Assembly (NCBI RefSeq): GCF_046267875.1
Contig: NZ_CP176502.1
Coordinates: forward strand, 186,001-250,000
Direction of reading: 5' to 3'
Length of the DNA stretch: 64,000 nucleotides
Source: Mannheimia glucosida
Lineage (GTDB): Bacteria > Pseudomonadota > Gammaproteobacteria > Enterobacterales > Pasteurellaceae
In this document: positions 58,498 through 64,000 of the stretch, piece by piece
Numbering within the stretch: position 1 is the stretch's first letter
Layout: each line of letters opens with the position of its first letter
Position numbers and translations under genes: made by a program
The notes under the pieces: model-generated
Told to the model about the DNA's origin: nothing
The model's database searches: none
The model's input: the letters and a program-made list of their open reading frames with translations, nothing else

Positions 58498-59415
58498 ATG
58501 ACATTTATTATCGGTATTTTAGCCGGCGTGCTGATTGCATTTCAATCAGCCATCAACGCCCGTTTGCGTATGCACGTGGGTGCGGCATTTTTAACCTCGT
58601 TTGTCTCTTTCAGCGTAGGCCTCTTGTTTCTACTCGGACTCTCGCTCATCATGCAACAAACACCAGCATTTAGCCTCGACAATTTAGGCAACGTCCCCTT
58701 ATGGGCATGGACGGGCGGATTACTCGGCATGGTTGGGCTAACGGCAAACGTACTGATCTTCCCCAAGCTCGGCGGCGTACAAACTGCGGTCATGCCGATT
58801 TTAAGCCAAGTGCTGATGGGCGTGCTGATCGACACTTTCGCTTGGCTTAACTCGCCTTACATAGCCTTCACGGCCAGCCGCCTGTTTGGCATTGGTTTAG
58901 TCTTATTCGGCGTATGGATTGCCGTGGTACTGCCCCATCTGTCCTGTCTAAAACGCAAAGAAAACGCAAATTTATGGCTGTGGCGCGCAGTCGGCATATT
59001 AGGCGGAACCGCATTAGCAACCCAAGCCGCCGTTAATGGCGAACTCGGCAGACAGCTCGGCTCATCACTCGGCGCAGCAACAGTCTCCTTCGGTGTCGGT
59101 GCCATCGGCTTATTACTGGTAGTGCTGTTTTATGAAAAAAGCCTGCCGAAACTCTGCCAGCCAACCGAAGGCAAACCGTTTTGGATATGGAGCGGCGGCA
59201 TACTGGGCAGCCTGTTTATCCTCGCTGGCGTTTGGCTCGTCCCCCAAATCGGCACAGGCTCGGTGGTGATGCTCGTCCTCTCTGGCCTGATTTGCGGCAG
59301 CCTGCTGGTAGATAAATTCGGTCTGTTCGGCATTACACAAAAACCCATTCTACCGCTGCAGATCATCGGCGTTACCTTACTCTTAGCCGGCGTCGCATTT
59401 ATCCGCTTACTGTAG
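58498..59415 (+). CDS. YdcZ-type (DUF606) DMT-superfamily transporter
   Basis: The 305-residue membrane protein has about ten helices in two repeats of the DUF606/YdcZ type (ILAGVLIAFQSAINARL at the start of the first; GTALATQAAVNGELGRQLG in the second). Its substrate is unknown; family members are small-molecule exporters. It is clearly richer in G+C than host genes. The ATG has no strong ribosome site. It is the last gene of the Neisseria-like block. Confidence 0.85.
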   Translation: MTFIIGILAGVLIAFQSAINARLRMHVGAAFLTSFVSFSVGLLFLLGLSLIMQQTPAFSLDNLGNVPLWAWTGGLLGMVGLTANVLIFPKLGGVQTAVMPILSQVLMGVLIDTFAWLNSPYIAFTASRLFGIGLVLFGVWIAVVLPHLSCLKRKENANLWLWRAVGILGGTALATQAAVNGELGRQLGSSLGAATVSFGVGAIGLLLVVLFYEKSLPKLCQPTEGKPFWIWSGGILGSLFILAGVWLVPQIGTGSVVMLVLSGLICGSLLVDKFGLFGITQKPILPLQIIGVTLLLAGVAFIRLL

Positions 59416-59447
59416 CCAAGCTGACACCTCTTGCAAAATAACCCACA

Positions 59448-59486
59448 AAAACCACCGCTTGCATTTTAAATCCAAGCAGTGGTTTT
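59448..59486. terminator. Uptake-signal-like terminator at the end of the imported block
   Basis: AAAACCACCGCTTG and CAAGCAGTGGTTTT form a stem with one mismatch. The arms resemble the host uptake signal, not the Neisseria one, so host-type sequence resumes here. Confidence 0.65.
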
Positions 59487-59595
59487 ATTGTTTATCTTTC
59501 CATTTATAAAAACGAACTTCCCAACAATCATCATTCTTCCACCGATTTTAAAAAAGTATAATATTCGCATGATAATTAACCACAAGAGGCTCCTT

Positions 59596-60513
59596 ATGAA
59601 AACCTTATTCACATCAATTGCATTAGCCTTATCACTGGCTTCCCTGGCAAACGCCCACCCCTCTGCTCAAGCCGGTATCAGCCAGCCGCTCAAATCAAAC
59701 ATTAGCCAAATTCACACCCTTGACGGCCTAAACCTGCACCTACAAAAAGACCTTCCGAACAGTAAACCTAAAGCGGTGGTCGTGGTTTCGCACGGCTTGG
59801 CGAGCCATTCGGGGGTGTTTGGCGATTTTACCAAAACGATGAACCAAAACGGCATTGCCGTGTATCGCTTTGACCATCGTGGGCACGGCAAATCAGACGG
59901 ACGAGACTCAATTCACATCAAAAGCTATTTTGAAATGGTGGAGGATTTGCGTTTGGTGGTAGAAAAAGCCAAAAAAGAAAATCCAAACACGCCTGTGTTT
60001 GTGCTGGGGCATTCAATGGGCGGACACATTGCCGCACTCTACGGCACCCAATACCCACAAGGGGCGGACGGCTTTATTTTGGCGGCAGGTGTGCTTCGCT
60101 ATAACCAAATGAATTTTGGGCATTTGCCACGACCAGAACCCAAAGACAGTTTTGTCAGCGGTGCGGTGGCAATGACCACGCTCAATTTGCCCTTTAATGG
60201 CGAGGGTTTATCGCTGGGTGGCGACCCATTGATGTTAGACAAATTCTCCGTTTCATTCCCCAATAGTTTTAAAGAAGGCATACAGTATTTAAAAGACAAT
60301 GACGACAAATTCACCGCCCCTGTACTTTTGATTAGCGGTAACAAAGATTTGTTTGTCGTACCCAAAGACGCTATTGATTTTTATAACGAAACCAACTCTA
60401 CTGATAAAAGTTTGATTTTATATCCCAATTTTGGACATTTGTTGATGTTGGAAAACGGTGGGCAAAAAATTAATGATGATGTGGCAGAGTGGATAAATGA
60501 GAGAGTGAAATAA
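59596..60513 (+). CDS. Secreted alpha/beta hydrolase (monoacylglycerol lipase / lysophospholipase type)
   Basis: The 305-residue protein has a cleavable signal peptide (MKTLFTSIALALSLASLANA) and a serine-hydrolase core: SHGLASHSGVF oxyanion region, FDHRGHGKSDGR, the nucleophile elbow GHSMGGH with Ser140, and the C-terminal His in YPNFGHLLM. It should act outside the inner membrane on lipid esters. The start at 59596 is set by AGAGG and the signal peptide. The next gene follows 10 bp later. Confidence 0.87.
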   Translation: MKTLFTSIALALSLASLANAHPSAQAGISQPLKSNISQIHTLDGLNLHLQKDLPNSKPKAVVVVSHGLASHSGVFGDFTKTMNQNGIAVYRFDHRGHGKSDGRDSIHIKSYFEMVEDLRLVVEKAKKENPNTPVFVLGHSMGGHIAALYGTQYPQGADGFILAAGVLRYNQMNFGHLPRPEPKDSFVSGAVAMTTLNLPFNGEGLSLGGDPLMLDKFSVSFPNSFKEGIQYLKDNDDKFTAPVLLISGNKDLFVVPKDAIDFYNETNSTDKSLILYPNFGHLLMLENGGQKINDDVAEWINERVK

Positions 60514-60523
60514 GGAGGATAAA

Positions 60524-61882
60524 ATGACCGATTATCTTGATAATTCAAATAAAAAAATCAAACTCGCCCTGCAACTGGTTTCAGGTTATGGCGGGGAGTT
60601 TCAGTCTTGGCGGTTTGAAGAGAGTAACGAGCGAGCCTATACCGACATTGATTTTTATGTGGAAATGGCAAAAACGGCGGAACAAGGCAAAATCCACACC
60701 CTGTTTATTGCCGATACACCTTCGTTTGGTGGGGCTGGCGGTGGTACGGACATTGCCCGTCGTAGTCCTGCTTTTCCGCTTGAACCGATGGTAATGCTTT
60801 CCGCCGTTGCCTATGCCACGCAAAAAATCGGAATGGTGGCGACTTTTTCCACCACTTACAACTTGCCTTATAATTTGGCTCGCCAGCTCAAAACGCTGGA
60901 CACCTTATCCAAAGGGCGTATGGGCTGGAATGCGGTTACCACAGGCACGCCTTTTACCGCTTACAATTTTGGCAATAAGCCCTTGCCTGACACCACCACT
61001 CGTTATGAGATGGCACACGAAATGGTAGAAGCGGTGCAAACGCTGTGGGGGACTTTTGGCGAAAATGCCTACATCACCGACAAAGTGTCAGGACAATTTG
61101 CCGATATGAGCCAAATCAAGCCTGCCAATTATCAAGGCAAGCATTATCAGGTCAAAGGGGCATTGCCGATTCCAGCCACACCACAAGGGCAACCGCCGAT
61201 TTTTCAGGCAGGGCCAAGTCCTGAGGGTGTGGAGCTTGCCGGACGCTTTGCCAGTGGCGTGTATGCCAATCCGTTTAGCATTGATGAGGCAAGAGGTTAC
61301 CGCACGGTGCTCAAACAAAGTGCCATTGCCCACAGCAGAAGTGCCGACGACATCAATATGTTTAGCGGCTTTATGTTTACCATTGGCGACAGTTATGAAG
61401 AAGCACTTGCCCGTCGTATGCAATTACTGGATTTTATGAGTGATGAGGAATTTAATGGGCAAATTCGCTATTTATCGGCAATGATTGGGGTGGATTTGAC
61501 AGGGCGGGATGTGAATGAACCTTTGCCAGAATATCTACAAAATCAGGCAAGCCCACACCCCCACGACCCGCGTTCGCCAAGAGCGGTGGAACTGATTCAG
61601 CGTGGAATGTCGCCCAAAGAAGTGCTTGCCAATGGCGTGATTAACTATCACCCTGTGGTGGTGGGTACGGCAAGCGATGTGGCGGATTTTATGGAAGAAT
61701 GGTTTAAGGCAGGGGCAACGGACGGCTTTTCGCTCGCCCCTGACAGCCAAAAAGGGGTAAGCGATTTTGTGGAAAAAGTCGTGCCGATTTTGCAGGAGCG
61801 GGGCATTTATCATCTTGATTATGAAGGAAATACCTTGCGTGAGCATTTGGGCGTGGGTTATCAGTATGGGCTAAAAGCATAG
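60524..61882 (+). CDS. LLM-class flavin-dependent monooxygenase (NtaA/SnaA/DszA family)
   Basis: The 452-residue protein belongs to the FMNH2-dependent monooxygenases acting on nitrilotriacetate, dibenzothiophene sulfone and related compounds. Markers: LFIADTPSFGG, LDTLSKGRMGWNAVTT, PPIFQAGPSPEGVELAGRFA and GTASDVADFMEEWF. A perfect AAGGAGG precedes the ATG. It needs a separate flavin reductase; the FMN reductase at 54838 is a possible but unproven partner. Co-transcribed with the secreted hydrolase. Confidence 0.9.
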   Translation: MTDYLDNSNKKIKLALQLVSGYGGEFQSWRFEESNERAYTDIDFYVEMAKTAEQGKIHTLFIADTPSFGGAGGGTDIARRSPAFPLEPMVMLSAVAYATQKIGMVATFSTTYNLPYNLARQLKTLDTLSKGRMGWNAVTTGTPFTAYNFGNKPLPDTTTRYEMAHEMVEAVQTLWGTFGENAYITDKVSGQFADMSQIKPANYQGKHYQVKGALPIPATPQGQPPIFQAGPSPEGVELAGRFASGVYANPFSIDEARGYRTVLKQSAIAHSRSADDINMFSGFMFTIGDSYEEALARRMQLLDFMSDEEFNGQIRYLSAMIGVDLTGRDVNEPLPEYLQNQASPHPHDPRSPRAVELIQRGMSPKEVLANGVINYHPVVVGTASDVADFMEEWFKAGATDGFSLAPDSQKGVSDFVEKVVPILQERGIYHLDYEGNTLREHLGVGYQYGLKA

Positions 61883-61904
61883 CCTTTATGTTTGAAAACA
61901 AACT

Positions 61905-61929
61905 GACCGTTTGCTACACGCAAGCGGTC
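61905..61929 (+). terminator. Uptake-signal hairpin terminator
   Basis: GACCGTTTGC-TACAC-GCAAGCGGTC (one mismatch) followed by T6; contains a host uptake-signal core. Confidence 0.75.
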
Positions 61930-61953
61930 TTTTTTCCTCAAAACTTTGCCAAT

Positions 61954-62886
61954 TTAGACCGCACTTTCCACCTGCCAACACTTCCCACCATCTAATTTCT
62001 CGATAAAAAAATCCATCACCGCTTGCACATTCACTGGGCGATAGGTGCTTTGTGGGGTGAGCATTGAGATAAAAATCTCGCTCTCTTGGCTGGAAATCGG
62101 CTGATCGGGCAACACTTGTACCAGCGTGCCGTTGCGTAGCTCGTGATGCACCGCCCAATCCGGCATCATCAGCAAACCGCCACCGTTTACCGCCGTTTCA
62201 ATCAAGCTGTTGGCGTTGTTGCTGATCAGCATCGGCTGTGCCTCAATCTGTTTTCCTTGTTTACCAAACCGCCAATGCAACACGCCCAACTGCCCTCGAT
62301 AAAACAAGCCTTGATGTTGAGGCAAATCGCTCAACTGCTTGGGCGTGCCGTGTTGGGCGAGATAGCTCGGTGAGGCAAGCAGAAAATGGCGTTGCGGGGC
62401 AATGATCCGCAGTTTCAGATTGCTGTCCACCAATGCCGAGACCCGAAAAATCACGTCCGCCGTTTCACTATACGGTTCGATAAAATCATCGGTCTGAGTG
62501 AGCTGAATATGCAATTTCGGATAACGGCGGTGCAATTCCGCCAAGTGGGGAGCAATATGCTTCTGCCCGAAAAACACTGGTGCATTCAGGCGAATAATGC
62601 CGTGCGGCTCTTGGTTGCTCTGTTGAAGCTCCTCGTTCAGGCTTTGAAACTGGCTCAACATCGCTTGGGCGTGTTTGGCAAACTGTTCACCCGCTTGGGT
62701 TAGGCTCATCGCACGGGTGTTTCGGTAAAACAGCGTTTGCCCGAAATCGTCTTCAAGCTGTTTGATTTGCCGAGAAATCACCGAACTTGCCACATCGTAT
62801 TGGCGAGCCACTTCGGAAAAGTTTTTCTCACGAGCTACGGCAAGGAAAATTTCTAAGGCGTGCAGGGTGGTGTTTTTAGGGTTCAT
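61954..62886 (-). CDS. LysR-family transcriptional regulator
   Basis: The 310-residue regulator has the N-terminal HTH (FSEVARQYDVASSVISRQIKQLEDDFG) and an effector domain of the AaeR/PtxR-like type. It is convergent with the monooxygenase gene and divergent from the secreted metallo-hydrolase gene, which is its likely target. The start at 62886 (MNPKNTTLHAL) is preferred over an ATG 72 bases upstream that would run through the operator region. Confidence 0.87.
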   Translation of the reverse strand: MNPKNTTLHALEIFLAVAREKNFSEVARQYDVASSVISRQIKQLEDDFGQTLFYRNTRAMSLTQAGEQFAKHAQAMLSQFQSLNEELQQSNQEPHGIIRLNAPVFFGQKHIAPHLAELHRRYPKLHIQLTQTDDFIEPYSETADVIFRVSALVDSNLKLRIIAPQRHFLLASPSYLAQHGTPKQLSDLPQHQGLFYRGQLGVLHWRFGKQGKQIEAQPMLISNNANSLIETAVNGGGLLMMPDWAVHHELRNGTLVQVLPDQPISSQESEIFISMLTPQSTYRPVNVQAVMDFFIEKLDGGKCWQVESAV

Positions 62887-62969
62887 TTGTGCTGATTTGG
62901 TAAAAGTGTTTTGTAATTGATGTGATTTTAACAAGCATTTCAACCAATTAAAATACACCTACTTTTACC

Positions 62970-62987
62970 GATGACTTATTGGTCATC
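62970..62987. promoter_or_regulatory. Palindrome between lysR and the metallo-hydrolase gene
   Basis: GATGAC-N6-GTCATC lies in the middle of the divergent gap, the position expected for a LysR-type operator. The sequence is not a known site. Confidence 0.4.
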
Positions 62988-63012
62988 ATTTTTATATTTA
63001 ATCAGGTGTTTT

Positions 63013-64000
63013 ATGAACAAATTATCTCAAATCAGTACCGCATTATTGCTTACAGGCTCACTTTTCAGCTCGGTCGCTATGGCGCACACGCATCATTCCA
63101 CAGCGATATATCAACCAAAAGAAAATGCCGTTGAACAAAAACGCACCCAAGTGGACGGTTACTACCGTATGATGTTGGGTGAATATGAAGTTACCGCATT
63201 GTATGATGGCTACTTATCTATCGGCGTGCCGGCGTATCAACAATTTACCAAGCTCACCAAACAACAGTTAGATGATTTAATTTCAGGGCAATTCCGCCCA
63301 ATGTTGCCAGATGGTGGCGTGCAAACCGCTGTGACAGGCTATTTAATCAATACCGGCAAAAACTTGGTGCTTTTAGATGCCGGTTCAGGCGATGTATTTG
63401 ATGACAAAGTGGGCAAATTAACGGATAGCCTAATCAAAGCAGGTTATCGTCCAGAGCAAATTGATACCATTATTCCAACCCATTTACACTTCGATCACTT
63501 CAGTGGCGTAACTCGTAATGGCAAAATGGAATTTCCTAATGCAACGGTTTATATCGCTAATCAAGAAAAGGAATTTTGGTTAGATACACCGATCAAAGAA
63601 ATGCCTGAGCATACCCAAAAATATGCGCAGTGGACACGAGATGCGGTTGCCCCTTATGCTGCGGCAGGACGTGTGAAGTATTATAATTTGGGCGATGAGA
63701 TTATCCCGAATTTCAAATCGGTGGCAACCACAGGGCATACCCCGGGGCATTCCAGCGTGGAAGTCACATCCAATGGCGAAAGCTTATTTGTATGGGGCGA
63801 TTTATTGCACAATCATGCCCTGCAATTACCTGAACCTGAGGTCGCTGCGGAATTTGATGTCGATGCAAAAGGGGCAAGACAAGCTCGTTTAGACATTCTG
63901 CCACAATTAGCCGAGCGCAAAGTGTGGATTGCAGGCGCACACCTTCCGTTCCCCGGTTTAGGACATCTGCGCAAAGAAGCCAAAGGTTTCTCTTGGGTGC
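63013..64000 (+). CDS. Secreted MBL-fold hydrolase resembling methyl parathion hydrolase (partial)
   Basis: An open frame from 63013 runs off the right edge with 329 codons visible. It has a signal peptide (cleavage near VAMA-HTHH), then RMMLGEYEVTALYDGYLSIGVP, GYLINTGKNLVLLDAGSG, the metal motif HLHFDH (His157, His159, Asp161, His162), GHTPGHS and WGDLLHNHAL. The N-terminal part and order of motifs follow the methyl-parathion-hydrolase group of metallo-beta-lactamase enzymes, some of which are lactonases. The true substrate is unknown. It is divergent from lysR. Confidence 0.85.
   Translation, partial: MNKLSQISTALLLTGSLFSSVAMAHTHHSTAIYQPKENAVEQKRTQVDGYYRMMLGEYEVTALYDGYLSIGVPAYQQFTKLTKQQLDDLISGQFRPMLPDGGVQTAVTGYLINTGKNLVLLDAGSGDVFDDKVGKLTDSLIKAGYRPEQIDTIIPTHLHFDHFSGVTRNGKMEFPNATVYIANQEKEFWLDTPIKEMPEHTQKYAQWTRDAVAPYAAAGRVKYYNLGDEIIPNFKSVATTGHTPGHSSVEVTSNGESLFVWGDLLHNHALQLPEPEVAAEFDVDAKGARQARLDILPQLAERKVWIAGAHLPFPGLGHLRKEAKGFSWV

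Noticed and set aside
1..64000. tRNA, rRNA, tmRNA and insertion-sequence genes
   Set aside because: No cloverleaf-like sequence, rRNA segment or transposase reading frame was recognised anywhere in the window by reading; an automated scan was not possible.

Overview
The window is about 64 kb of chromosome from a member of the Pasteurellaceae. The core genes (ispB, fabD, mutL-miaA-hfq-hflX, dnaK-dnaJ, dapE, folP, rluC, rraA) are of gammaproteobacterial type. Many intergenic hairpins and genes carry the 9-mer ACAAGCGGT, the uptake signal of the Actinobacillus pleuropneumoniae / Mannheimia / H. ducreyi branch, and I did not see the H. influenzae variant. The species cannot be fixed from the sequence alone.

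Layout. 0-8 kb: tail of an unidentified gene, dps behind an OxyR-type site, trmN, divergent argF and dcuB, a DoxX protein, comF behind a competence-type (CRP-S) site, a HAD phosphatase, an EamA transporter and rpmA/rplU. 8-15 kb: ispB, queH lying between two direct copies of a structured ~180 bp repeat, a third inverted copy, then fabD, a small membrane protein, fabG, brnQ and mutM. 15-24 kb: proA-yihY-dtd, then mutL, an inserted HEPN/MNT toxin-antitoxin pair, miaA, hfq and hflX. 23.8-37.5 kb: one 4564-codon gene for a trimeric autotransporter adhesin with two YadA-like heads and ten stalk modules containing collagen-like Gly-X-Y stretches. 38-46.6 kb: small membrane and zinc-ribbon proteins, a PII-family protein without Tyr51, dnaK and dnaJ with a small gene between them, an OxyR-type catalase gene, and a YedE/TusA sulfur-uptake operon behind two MetJ-like boxes. 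46.6-55.4 kb: a Na+/H+ antiporter, dapE, yffB, folP, rluC, mscS, rraA, a patatin-like lipoprotein and an FMN reductase. 55.4-64 kb: accessory DNA in two blocks.

The first accessory block (LysR regulator, Old Yellow Enzyme homologue, nitroreductase, YdcZ-type transporter) contains three exact 12-mer copies of Neisseria DNA uptake sequences (two ATGCCGTCTGAA, one AGGCCGTCTGAA) and three copies of a one-base variant. It is therefore best explained as DNA received from a Neisseriaceae species. The second block (secreted alpha/beta hydrolase, LLM-class flavin monooxygenase, LysR regulator, secreted methyl-parathion-hydrolase-like metallo-hydrolase cut by the window end) looks like a separate catabolic or detoxification island.

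Themes. Peroxide defence (dps, katA) shares an OxyR-type signature. Three families of structured intergenic repeats occupy gaps between core genes. Uptake-signal pairs recur as transcription terminators. Stress and nutrient operators (ArgR, FNR, sigma-32, MetJ, CRP-S) can be read directly upstream of genes whose functions fit them. All regulatory assignments were made by eye against known consensus sequences and have not been scored.
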